DNA of 64,000 nt from Oscillospiraceae bacterium. Lineage in GTDB: Bacteria; Bacillota; Clostridia; Oscillospirales; Oscillospiraceae. Location: positions 62,001-126,000 of the forward strand of contig CAJTCG010000004.1 of assembly GCA_910574635.1 (NCBI GenBank), written 5' to 3'. Below the pieces are notes generated by a model. That model did not search any database. It saw only the letters and a list, made by a program, of their open reading frames with translations, and was not told where the DNA came from. Of the stretch, positions 16,037-24,121 are shown in pieces (within the stretch, counting starts at the first letter, position 1; every line of letters starts with the position of its first letter). Position numbers and translations under genes: made by a program.

Positions 16037-17002
16037 ATGAACTTTCAGCAGCTGAACTATGTGGTGGAGATATCAAAATGCGGCTCCATCAATAAAGCGG
16101 CCAACAAGCTGTTTCTCTCCCAGTCCGGCATCTCCACCGCCATCCGGGAATTGGAAGAGGAGCTGGGCATCCAGTTCTTTGTCCGAAGCAACCGGGGCGT
16201 GGAATTCACGCCGGACGGGCGGGAGTTTTTGGGCTACGCCGCCTCCCTGCTGGAGCAGAAGCAGTGGATCGAGACCCGCTATGGAGAGGCGCGGAACGCC
16301 GCTCCGGCCACGCATCTGTCCGTTTCCTCCCAGCGCTATCCCTTTACGGAGGACGCCTTCATTGAGCTGCTCCAATCCCCGGAGGCCAACCGCTATCAGT
16401 TTTCCATCCGGGAGGTGGACATGGACGCCGTTATCGACGACGTGTATGACCACCGGGCGGATATCGGGGTCATCTGCCTGACGGAGCTGACGGAAAAGAT
16501 CATTTTCCGTTTTCTGGATTCCCGGGCCCTGGTCTTCCACGAGATTGCGGAAGTGGACCCCTGCGTCTACGTCCGCCGGGGCCACCCCCTGGCGGAACGG
16601 CCGGCGGTGAAGGAGGCGGACCTGGCGGGATATCCGTATGTATCCTTTGAGCGGGAACAGGGCGTGGCGGTGGATTTCTCCGAGGAGTACCGGATGCTGT
16701 CCTTGAAAAAGCCCGCCCGGCAGATTCGGGTCAACAGCCGCAGCGCCATGCTGCGGGTCCTGTCCTACACCGACGGCTTTACCACCGGAAGCGGCCTGAT
16801 TACGAAAAGCAGCGGCTACCGGAAGCTCATCACCCTGCCGCTGGCGGAGAAAAGCGGCATCCGCATCGGCTGGATCGCCTTGAGGAGCGTCAAGCTCTCC
16901 GCCCAGGCGGAGCGGTTTTTGAAGCTGCTGGAAAAGAATATCCTGGAGTCCATCCAGTTTACAAACGAGGCCCGGCAGTCCCGGAAGGAGGAGACTCTGT
17001 AA
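16037..17002 (+). CDS. LysR-family transcriptional regulator
   Basis: 321 residues, ATG after AGGAGGGG. Residues 1-60 form the LysR winged helix (MNFQQLNYVVEISKCGSINKAANKLFLSQSGISTAIRELEEELG), followed by the linker helix and an effector-binding domain from about residue 90. It is divergent from megL and convergent with the NhaC-type antiporter gene. LysR regulators usually control divergent genes, so control of methionine catabolism is a reasonable inference; the effector is unknown. Confidence 0.88.
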   Translation: MNFQQLNYVVEISKCGSINKAANKLFLSQSGISTAIRELEEELGIQFFVRSNRGVEFTPDGREFLGYAASLLEQKQWIETRYGEARNAAPATHLSVSSQRYPFTEDAFIELLQSPEANRYQFSIREVDMDAVIDDVYDHRADIGVICLTELTEKIIFRFLDSRALVFHEIAEVDPCVYVRRGHPLAERPAVKEADLAGYPYVSFEREQGVAVDFSEEYRMLSLKKPARQIRVNSRSAMLRVLSYTDGFTTGSGLITKSSGYRKLITLPLAEKSGIRIGWIALRSVKLSAQAERFLKLLEKNILESIQFTNEARQSRKEETL

Positions 17003-17049
17003 GGAGAGTGGGACTGCCGGGCGGAAACGGGCCGGGGTTTGAAAAAGGA

Positions 17050-17071
17050 GCGCGCCGGAAGACCGGCGCGC
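17050..17071. terminator. Bidirectional terminator between lysR-type gene and nhaC
   Basis: 9-bp GC arms (17050-17058 and 17063-17071) with AAGA loop, preceded by an A-run (T-run on the minus strand, towards the end of nhaC transcription). Confidence 0.7.
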
Positions 17072-17083
17072 TTCAATGCGTCC

Positions 17084-18514
17084 TTAGACGGAGTGCTCCT
17101 TCTCAATGGCCTTCTCGGCTTCCAGAAGGGCCTTCTTGGCCGTGACGCCGGACTCGGCCACGTCATATTCCCAGTTCCAGGGGTCCTTCTTGCAGGCGCC
17201 GTCGGCAAAGGGGACGAAGATGGACGCGATGCCCACAATGGCCAGCACCCAGCAGTACCACAGATTGGGGATGATGTCCGTGGGGTTGATGTTTATGCCG
17301 CAGGCCACCGTCAGAGACGCGGCGGACAGCAGCTGCGCGCCGTAGGGGATGATGCCCTGGAACACGCAGGAGAATACGTCCAGCAAAGAGGCGGTCCGCC
17401 GGGGGTCCACCTTGTATTCGTGGCTGATCTCCTTGGCCATGCTTCCGCTGAGGACGATGGCCACGGTGTTGTTGGCCGTGGCGCAGTCCGCCAGGGACAC
17501 CAGGGCGGCAACGCCCACCTGGGCGGACTTGTTGCCCTTCATCATGCCCCGGAGGCTGTTGATAAGCCAGTTGATGCCTCCGTTATGGGTGACCATTTCA
17601 CCCATGCCGCCGCAGAACAGCGTCAGGAAAAAGACCTCGTTCATGCCGGTAAAACCGCTCCAGATGGCCTGGGCAAAGCCGAACAGGTCTATGGAGCCGG
17701 TGGCGATACCCACCAGGCCCGCCGCGAAGATGCCGATGGTCAGCACCAGGAACACGTTCATGCCGATGAGAGCCAAAAGGAGGACCAGCAGATAGGGTAT
17801 TACCTTGATGATGCTGTATTGGAGTTCGTCCATGGGGACGGCGGTTTCAGGACGGCCCACGATCAGCAGGACCACCAGGGTGATGAGGGCCGCGGGCAGG
17901 GCGATGAAGAAGTTCACCCGGAACTTGTCCCGCATCTCGCAGCCCTGGGAGCGGGTGGCGGCGATGGTGGTGTCGGAGATCATGGACAGGTTGTCGCCGA
18001 ACATGGCGCCGCCCACGCAGGCGCCCACCAGCAGGGGGATGGACAATCCGCCCTTGTCCGCAACGCCCACGGCGATGGGGACGATGGCCCCGATGGTGCC
18101 CATGGAGGTGCCGGTGGCCGTGCCCATAAAGGCGGAGATGATGAACACGCCGGCGGCGAGGAACTGCACGGGGACCAGGGAGAGGCCCAGGTTGACGGTG
18201 GCGTCCCGGCCGCCCATGGAGGCGGCGACGCTGGAGAACGCGCCCGCCAGCAGATAGATCATCAGCATGGTCAGCACGTCGATATTGGCCGCGCCCCGGG
18301 CGAAGATGGCGAAGCGCTCGTCAAGGCTGCCCTTGGTGATGGCGAAGGCCACCAGCAGGGCGATGAACATGGCGGTGACAGAGGGGAACTGGTAGAATGC
18401 CATTTCAACGCCCTGGGCCTGGAGAATCAGGCCGGCGCCGAGGTAGATCACGACAAAAATCAGAAAGGGGACCAGTGCCAGGGCGCTGCTCTTTTTGTTT
18501 AAGTTGTGTTCCAT
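17084..18514 (-). CDS. nhaC: NhaC-family Na+/H+ (or solute/Na+) antiporter
   Basis: 476 residues; start MEHNLNKKSSALALVPF at 18514 after AGGAG. About eleven membrane segments with the family motifs GTATGTSMGTIGAIVPIAVG, GACVGGAMFGDNLSMISDTTIAATRSQGCEMRDKFRVN and SLADCATANNTVAIVLSG. NhaC members exchange sodium with protons, or with organic acids or amino acids; some family members transport methionine. Because megL and a LysR gene sit next door, import or export of a methionine-related compound is possible but unproven. Confidence 0.85.
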   Translation of the reverse strand: MEHNLNKKSSALALVPFLIFVVIYLGAGLILQAQGVEMAFYQFPSVTAMFIALLVAFAITKGSLDERFAIFARGAANIDVLTMLMIYLLAGAFSSVAASMGGRDATVNLGLSLVPVQFLAAGVFIISAFMGTATGTSMGTIGAIVPIAVGVADKGGLSIPLLVGACVGGAMFGDNLSMISDTTIAATRSQGCEMRDKFRVNFFIALPAALITLVVLLIVGRPETAVPMDELQYSIIKVIPYLLVLLLALIGMNVFLVLTIGIFAAGLVGIATGSIDLFGFAQAIWSGFTGMNEVFFLTLFCGGMGEMVTHNGGINWLINSLRGMMKGNKSAQVGVAALVSLADCATANNTVAIVLSGSMAKEISHEYKVDPRRTASLLDVFSCVFQGIIPYGAQLLSAASLTVACGININPTDIIPNLWYCWVLAIVGIASIFVPFADGACKKDPWNWEYDVAESGVTAKKALLEAEKAIEKEHSV

Positions 18515-18749
18515 TTCATTTCTCCTTTTCTTTACCGCTTGTGGGATACGCCTTCTTTCTGCTGATTGCATAGTTTGCATAGTTTTCCGCTGAGAGTCTC
18601 CTTCTCTCTTGTGCAAAATTATAACAGATTTTGACAGAAACCGGTAATAGCTATTTTATGCAATCCGTCCACGGTTTTGCCGATAGTAGACGGATTTCTT
18701 CCAGATTCCAAAACTGGAAATCAAAAAAGGAATGAAAATTACCCGCAAA

Positions 18750-18778
18750 AAAGGAGCGCCCGCACCGGGCGCTCCTTT
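18750..18778 (-). terminator. Terminator of the XRE/zinc-ribbon gene
   Basis: 13-bp arms 18750-18762 and 18766-18778 with a 3-base loop, followed on the minus strand by TTTTTT; it starts right at the stop codon. Confidence 0.85.
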
Positions 18779-19221
18779 CAAGCTTCCTTCTTTTTCCAGC
18801 GGTCCAGGGTGGGCAGCAGCTCCGCCATGTACGTCCGGTTGGCCTCCGGATCCCCGGGCATGTGGGGGAGGCACTGCTCCACCATCTCATCTACGGTGCA
18901 GTCCCGGAGGAACGCCCCGTTGTTCCAGCACCACTCGCAGTAGTGCTGGTTGAGGGTCCCGTCCTGTTCCCGGCCCATGTGCTCGGGGGTGAGGGGCATG
19001 CCGCAGCTTTGGCACCGGAGGTCCGAGGGATAGCCGAGGAGATCGTTGATGGTCACATGAAAGAGCTTGGAGATGGCTTGCAGGGTCTCGATTTCCGGTA
19101 CCGTATCGCCCTGCTCCCAGCGGGACACGGCCTGCCGGGTGACGAAGAGCTTTTCGGCGATGTCGTTTTGGGAAAGGCCCGCTTTTTTCCGCAGGTCCGT
19201 GAAGATGTCTTTGAATTTCAT
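18778..19221 (-). CDS. XRE-type regulator fused to a zinc-ribbon domain
   Basis: 147 residues. Residues about 6-62 are a helix-turn-helix of the Cro/CI type (LSQNDIAEKLFVTRQAVSRWEQGDTVPEIETLQAISKLF). From about residue 70 a cysteine pattern CQSCGMPL...CEWCWNNG forms a putative zinc-ribbon of the kind often found alone as a small 'zinc ribbon' family with the GMP(L/M) motif. The fusion suggests a metal- or redox-sensing repressor. It is monocistronic and convergent with nhaC; no operator is obvious. Confidence 0.8.
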   Translation of the reverse strand: MKFKDIFTDLRKKAGLSQNDIAEKLFVTRQAVSRWEQGDTVPEIETLQAISKLFHVTINDLLGYPSDLRCQSCGMPLTPEHMGREQDGTLNQHYCEWCWNNGAFLRDCTVDEMVEQCLPHMPGDPEANRTYMAELLPTLDRWKKKEA

Positions 19222-19292
19222 GGGTCCGCCTCCTTTGTGATATCAGTTTACCATGGAGGGGACAGGCCGTCAAGCAACCGTCGGTTGCGCTC

Positions 19293-21416
19293 TTACCGGG
19301 GCCGGGCGGCGAAGACCTTCACGCTCCGGGGGCCGATGGAGAACCGGCCGCTGGGGACGTCCACGGCGGACTGGCCCGCCTCCCAGGTGTCCGCCAGCTG
19401 TTCCCAGACCAGACTCCGGGGCAGCTCCGGCAGCTCTACCTCCAGGGGCTTCCAGTAGGCGTTGGAGGCGGTATAGATAATCTGGGGCGCTTCTCCCTCC
19501 GTCTGCCCGGCGAAGAGCACGCCCACGTAACGCTCATGGTCCTCGAACTGGGTGTGCCAGGGGGTGACGCCGTGGAAGCTGACGTCGGGGAAGCCGTAGT
19601 ACCCGTCGGAGAGGTTGGTCCGGAGGATGCGGAAGCGCTTGCGCAGGGCGATCATGAACTGGAAGAAGCGGAACATGTCCTTGTTCTCCTCCAGCATCCG
19701 CCAGTCCAGCCAGGAGGTCAGGTTGTCCTGGCAGTAGGCGTTGTTGTTTCCAAACTGGGTGTTGCAGAACTCGTCCCCCGCCAGGAACATGGGGATGCCC
19801 CGGCTGCACATCAGCAGGGCGAAGGCGTTGCGGACCATCCGCCGCCGGAGGGTGTTGATCTCCGGGTCGTCCGTCGCCCCTTCGATGCCGCAGTTCCAGC
19901 TGTTGTTGTCGTTGGCTCCGTCGGTGCCTCCCCAGCCGTTTTTTTCGTTGTGTTTCACATTGTAGGAGTACAGGTCCCAGAGGGTGAAGCCGTCGTGGCA
20001 GGTGATGAAGTTCACGGAGGCGTTCTTCCGCTCCCCGGACTGGTAGATGTCCCGGGAGCCCACCATCCGCAGCGCGGCGGCCTGGGCGCAGCCCGCGTCC
20101 CCCTTGAGGTAGCGGCGCATGTCGTCCCGGTAGCGGCCGTTCCACTCCGCCCAGCGGTTCCAGGCGGGGAAGGAGCCCACCTGGTAGAGCCCTCCGGCGT
20201 CCCAGGCCTCGGCGATGAGCTTCACGTCCCCCAGAATGGGGTCGAAGGCCATGGCCTGGAGGAGGGGGGGCTTGTTCATGGGGGTGCCGTCCTCGTTCCG
20301 CCCCAGGATGGAGGCCAGGTCAAAGCGGAAGCCGCTGATGTGGTAGGTGGTGACCCAGTAGCGGAGGCAGTCCATAATCATCTGGTGGACGATGGGGTGG
20401 TTGCAGTTCAGGGTGTTCCCGCAGCCGCTGAAATTGTAGTACTGCCCGCCGGGGGTGAGTAAGTAGTAAATGTTGTTGTCGAAACCCTTGAAGGAGAAGA
20501 AGGGCCCGTCCTCGTTGCCCTCCGCCGTGTGGTTGAAGACCACGTCCAGGTAGACCTCGATACCGTTTTCGTTGCAGTCCTGAATCAGGCGCTTGAGCTC
20601 GTTGCCCTCCCGGTTGTACTCCAGGCCGGAGGCGTAGCTGGTGTTGGGCGCGAAGAAGCTGACGGTGTTGTAGCCCCAGTAGTTGTAGAGCTGTTCCCCA
20701 TCCACCTGCCGGGCGTCCTGCATCTCGTCGAACTCGAAAATGGGCATCAGCTCCACGGCGTTGACGCCCAGCTCCTTTAAATAAGGAATCTTTTCCCGCA
20801 GCCCCTCGAAGGTCCCGGGAGCGGCCACGGCGGAAGACTCATGGATGGTGAAGCCCCGGACATGAAGCTCGTAAATCACCAGATCCTCCATGGGGATCAG
20901 GGGCCGGGACATGTTGCCCCAGTCGAAGTCGTCCTTCACCACCCGGGCCCTGTAGTGCTGGTCCATGACGGACTTCACGCCCCACTGGCTCTGCCCCGTC
21001 ACCGCCCGGGCGTAAGGGTCCAGGAGGTAGCGGGTCTTGTCGAAAATCAGGCCCTTCTCCACGTCCCGGGGGCCGTCCACCCGGAAGGCGTACTCGAACT
21101 CCTCAATGTTCAGCTTGAATACAATCATGGAGTACACGTTTCCGATGCGGTAGCGGTCCGGGAAGGGCAGGACGGCGTAGGGCTCCTCCTCCCCCCGCTG
21201 GAAGAGCAGCAGCTCGATGGCGGTGGCTCCGTGGGAATGGACCGTAAAGTTCACGCCGCCGGGGATGGCGGTGGCGCCGTTGATTTCATAAAAGCCCGGC
21301 CGCACGTCGAACCCGTTTACGTGGTCCATGGGAACGAGATGGATGGTGCGGGGCAGGGCCACCGCGGGGGTCTCGGAAAGGGCCGCCTGGGCCGGGATAT
21401 TGTCCTGTGTTTTCAC
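19293..21416 (-). CDS. glgX: Glycogen debranching enzyme / isoamylase (GH13, GlgX type)
   Basis: 707 residues from a GTG start at 21416, chosen because AAGGAG lies 6 bases upstream; ATG at 21464 is an in-frame alternative with a weaker site. An N-terminal CBM48-like domain (NGATAIPGGVNFTVHSHGATAIELLLFQ) precedes the GH13 barrel: YNYWGYNTVSFFAP, DVVFNHTAEGN, GFRFDLASILG (nucleophile Asp), LIAEAWDAGG (acid/base Glu) and FITCHDGFTLWDL. It hydrolyses alpha-1,6 branches of glycogen or limit dextrins. No other glycogen genes are adjacent. Confidence 0.88.
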   Translation of the reverse strand: MKTQDNIPAQAALSETPAVALPRTIHLVPMDHVNGFDVRPGFYEINGATAIPGGVNFTVHSHGATAIELLLFQRGEEEPYAVLPFPDRYRIGNVYSMIVFKLNIEEFEYAFRVDGPRDVEKGLIFDKTRYLLDPYARAVTGQSQWGVKSVMDQHYRARVVKDDFDWGNMSRPLIPMEDLVIYELHVRGFTIHESSAVAAPGTFEGLREKIPYLKELGVNAVELMPIFEFDEMQDARQVDGEQLYNYWGYNTVSFFAPNTSYASGLEYNREGNELKRLIQDCNENGIEVYLDVVFNHTAEGNEDGPFFSFKGFDNNIYYLLTPGGQYYNFSGCGNTLNCNHPIVHQMIMDCLRYWVTTYHISGFRFDLASILGRNEDGTPMNKPPLLQAMAFDPILGDVKLIAEAWDAGGLYQVGSFPAWNRWAEWNGRYRDDMRRYLKGDAGCAQAAALRMVGSRDIYQSGERKNASVNFITCHDGFTLWDLYSYNVKHNEKNGWGGTDGANDNNSWNCGIEGATDDPEINTLRRRMVRNAFALLMCSRGIPMFLAGDEFCNTQFGNNNAYCQDNLTSWLDWRMLEENKDMFRFFQFMIALRKRFRILRTNLSDGYYGFPDVSFHGVTPWHTQFEDHERYVGVLFAGQTEGEAPQIIYTASNAYWKPLEVELPELPRSLVWEQLADTWEAGQSAVDVPSGRFSIGPRSVKVFAARPR

Positions 21417-21506
21417 CGGGAACTCCTTCCTAGCCGCTCCGGCGGCTGTAGAATACGGCTTCATTATACAACACCCCCTCAGATTTGTCATAGCTTTTTT
21501 CCCTTT

Positions 21507-21522
21507 TTGTGAGATTTCACAA
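21507..21522. promoter_or_regulatory. Palindrome between glgX and sigma-factor gene
   Basis: TTGTGA-GATT-TCACAA, a perfect 6-bp inverted repeat with a 4-base centre, in the 213-base divergent gap. It resembles a Crp/Fnr-family operator half-site pair with shorter spacing than the classical TGTGA-N6-TCACA. TATAAT at 21546-21551 is a possible -10 for the sigma gene. Confidence 0.4.
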
Positions 21523-21629
21523 AGTCTTTGTGGGAAAGTACCATTTATAATAAAGCCGAAGGTTTTTTCCGGCAGGGTGAAAAATTTCCCGCCGCCCAGC
21601 CGTGTTGTAAGCAGAAGGGAGTGAGGAAC

Positions 21630-22112
21630 GTGGTTCCATTTGGTACCGATGAAACCATCCGCCGGATTGTCTCGGCCTACAGCGACATGCTGCTGCGGCT
21701 GGCGTGCACCCGCCTGGGTTCCACCGCCGACGCGGAGGACGCCGTGCAGGAGGCGTTTTTGCGCCTGCTTACCGCCCGGCCCGTCTTCCGGGACCCGGAG
21801 CACGAAAAGGCCTGGCTGATCCGCACCACCCTTCAGCGCGCCAGCGACATCCGCCGGAAGGCGGAACAGCGCAACGTCCCTCTGGAGGACGTGACGGAGC
21901 CCGCGGCCCCGGAGAGCCCCGGGGAGGAGCTTCGCTCCGCCGTCCGGGCCCTGCCGGAGATGTACGGGGCCGTCATCCACCTCCATTACTACGAGGGATA
22001 TTCCATCAAAGAAATTGCCAAACTGCTGGGCCTGCCCGCCGCCACGGTGGGCACCCGCCTGGCCCGCGGCCGGGAGCGGCTGCGGCAGATGCTGAGGGAG
22101 GACGTTGTATGA
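21630..22112 (+). CDS. ECF-type RNA polymerase sigma factor
   Basis: 160 residues from a GTG start at 21630 (GAAGGGAG upstream). Region 2 is seen in LLRLACTRLGSTADAEDAVQEAFLRLLTARP with the aromatic helix EHEKAWLIRTTLQRASDIRR; region 4 in LPEMYGAVIHLHYYEGYSIKEIAKLLGLPAATVGTRLARGRERLRQML. Its stop overlaps the ATG of the membrane anti-sigma gene, the usual arrangement of a signal-controlled pair. Target promoters are unknown. Confidence 0.88.
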   Translation: MVPFGTDETIRRIVSAYSDMLLRLACTRLGSTADAEDAVQEAFLRLLTARPVFRDPEHEKAWLIRTTLQRASDIRRKAEQRNVPLEDVTEPAAPESPGEELRSAVRALPEMYGAVIHLHYYEGYSIKEIAKLLGLPAATVGTRLARGRERLRQMLREDVV

Positions 22113-23011
22113 ACGATTACCGAAAGGCCTTCGACGAGCTCTCCTTTTCCGCGGATTTTCAGGAGCGGACGGCGGACCTGCTGCGAAATCGCGCCCGCGA
22201 ATTGGAAAAGGAGCGTACTGACATGACTATCAGCAAAACCAAAAAAATCGCGGTGCTGGCCGCCGCCTGTATCGCCCTGCTGGCGGTGTCCGTGTCCGCC
22301 GCTTACGCTTGGCTTACCCCCGCCCAGGTGGCGGAGGAGCACGACCAGCCCCTGCTGGCGGAGGCCTTCGAGGGCCCCGACGCCATCGAAATCAACGAAA
22401 CCGTGGAGAGCGGGGACTTCTCCATCACCCTGCTGGGCCTGGTGTCCGGGCGGAACCTGGACGTTTTGAACCAGGACCTGGAAAAGGACCACACCTATTC
22501 CGTCCTGGCCCTGCGCCGCCTGGACGGGGAGCCGCTGGAAAATGAGACCTTCGATTTCAGCGGATATGTCATGACCCCGCTGGTAGCGGGCTGTTCCCCT
22601 GCGGCGGTGAACAACTGGACGTTGGGCGCCTTTGCCCAGGGCTTTGCCAAGGACGGCGCGTACTATTACCTGCTGGACACCCAGAGCATTGAGATGTTCG
22701 CGGACCGCACGGTCTATATGACCTTCTACGAGGGCTTTGTGCCCAATAACACCATTTTCACCATGGCAGACGACGGGACCATCGCCTTCTGCGACGATTT
22801 CACCGGCGTCCACGCCCTCTTCACCCTGCCCCTGGACTCCGCCAAGGCGGACCCCGCAGCGGCGGAGGCGTTCCTGACGGAGAACGACATGGGCTGGACC
22901 AACGAACGGACGGAACCGGAGGGGGAATGGGAAATCGAGCGCCATGAGACGGAGGACGGCGAGGAGATTTTCCTCCGGCCCGAGGACGGCGGCACGGACG
23001 CGAGCCACTAA
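22109..23011 (+). CDS. Membrane-anchored anti-sigma factor, DUF4179-like
   Basis: 300 residues. The cytoplasmic N terminus (about 1-45: DYRKAFDELSFSADFQERTADLLR) would bind the sigma factor; a single membrane helix follows at about 48-70 (KIAVLAAACIALLAVSVSAAYAWL), then a 230-residue extracellular region without a catalytic motif. The start overlaps the sigma gene by 4 bases (ATGA). The outside part presumably senses an envelope signal. DUF4179 is my recollection of the family and was not checked by search. Confidence 0.7.
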   Translation: MNDYRKAFDELSFSADFQERTADLLRNRARELEKERTDMTISKTKKIAVLAAACIALLAVSVSAAYAWLTPAQVAEEHDQPLLAEAFEGPDAIEINETVESGDFSITLLGLVSGRNLDVLNQDLEKDHTYSVLALRRLDGEPLENETFDFSGYVMTPLVAGCSPAAVNNWTLGAFAQGFAKDGAYYYLLDTQSIEMFADRTVYMTFYEGFVPNNTIFTMADDGTIAFCDDFTGVHALFTLPLDSAKADPAAAEAFLTENDMGWTNERTEPEGEWEIERHETEDGEEIFLRPEDGGTDASH

Positions 23012-23019
23012 GAAACAAG

Positions 23020-23053
23020 AGGACCGGCGGGGACGCTTCCCCTCCGGTCCTTC
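23020..23053. terminator. Terminator between anti-sigma gene and asnA
   Basis: Imperfect inverted repeat (AGGACCGG...CCGGTCCT arms) ending in TTCT, between convergent genes. Confidence 0.65.
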
Positions 23054-23069
23054 TCTATGTTCACAGGCT

Positions 23070-24098
23070 TTACAGGAGGGTAATCCCCGCCTTCTCACAG
23101 CCCTCCAGGGTTTCCTTATCCCAGAGACTGGCCTGGACCTCGCCGATGTGGCAGGCCCCCAGCAGCAGCATGCACACCCGGCTCATGCCGATGCCGCCGC
23201 CGATGGACTGGGGCAGCTCCCCGTTCAAAAGCATCTGGTGGAAGGGCAGCTTCCGCCGCTCGTCGCACCCGGCGGCGGTGAGCTGGCGGTCCATGGCCGC
23301 CGCGTCCACCCGGATGCCCATGGAGGAGACCTCAAAGGAGCGCTGGAGCACCGGGTTCCACATGAGAATGTCCCCGTTCAGCTCCCAGTCGTCGTAGTCC
23401 GGGGCCCGGCCATCGTGGCGGTTCCCGGATTTCAGGGTCTTGCCGATCTGCATGAGGAACACCGTCCGGTGCTTGCGGCAGATCTCCGTCTCCCGCCCGG
23501 CGGGGTCCAGGTGCGGGAAGCGGTCCTCCAGCTCCTGGGTGGTGATGAAGTACACGTCCCGGTCGGGCCGGAAGTCCAGGGCGGGGAAGTGGTTGCGCAG
23601 CACAGAGGCGGTGTCGCACAGGGCTCCCACGATGTCCCGGACCGTGTCTTTTAGATACTGGAGTTTCCGGTCCTCCTGGCCGATGTGCTTCTCCCAGTCC
23701 CACTGGTCCACGTAGATGGAGTGGAGATTGTCCACCACCTCGTCCCGGCGGATGGCGTTCATGTCGGTGAAAAGACCCATGCCTTGGGGGAACTCATAGC
23801 GCTTGAGGGCCAGGCGCTTCCACTTGGCCAGGGAGTGGACCACCTGGCCCTCGGCCCCCACGTCGGGGATGTCGAAGGTCACAGGCCGTTCCACGCCGTT
23901 CAGATCGTCGTTCAGGCCGGTGCGCCCGTCCACAAACAGGGGGGCGGAAACCCGGTGAAGGTTCAGCCGGAGGGTGAGGTTGCGCTGGAAGTCCTCGTGG
24001 ATGAGTTCAATGGCCCGCTGGAGCTCATTGTTGCTCAGGGGCATCCGATAGCCCTGGGGGATGGTGAGCTTGCTCATGTGATAAAACCAGTCCTTCAT
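23070..24098 (-). CDS. asnA: Aspartate-ammonia ligase (asparagine synthetase A)
   Basis: 342 residues, the usual AsnA size (about 330-345). Class II aminoacyl-tRNA-synthetase-like fold with LRLNLHRVSAPLFV, DLNGVERPVTFDI, YVDQWDWEKHI and the C-terminal SIGGGIGMSRVCMLLL, all typical of AsnA. It makes asparagine from aspartate, ammonia and ATP. Start uncertain: MKDWFYH at 24098 and MSKLTIPQG at 24077 both lack a good ribosome binding site, and the 23-base gap after gltX suggests coupled translation within one operon. Confidence 0.92.
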   Translation of the reverse strand: MKDWFYHMSKLTIPQGYRMPLSNNELQRAIELIHEDFQRNLTLRLNLHRVSAPLFVDGRTGLNDDLNGVERPVTFDIPDVGAEGQVVHSLAKWKRLALKRYEFPQGMGLFTDMNAIRRDEVVDNLHSIYVDQWDWEKHIGQEDRKLQYLKDTVRDIVGALCDTASVLRNHFPALDFRPDRDVYFITTQELEDRFPHLDPAGRETEICRKHRTVFLMQIGKTLKSGNRHDGRAPDYDDWELNGDILMWNPVLQRSFEVSSMGIRVDAAAMDRQLTAAGCDERRKLPFHQMLLNGELPQSIGGGIGMSRVCMLLLGACHIGEVQASLWDKETLEGCEKAGITLL

Positions 24099-24121
24099 TC
24101 AGATTATGCGGGGGGGAGGGA

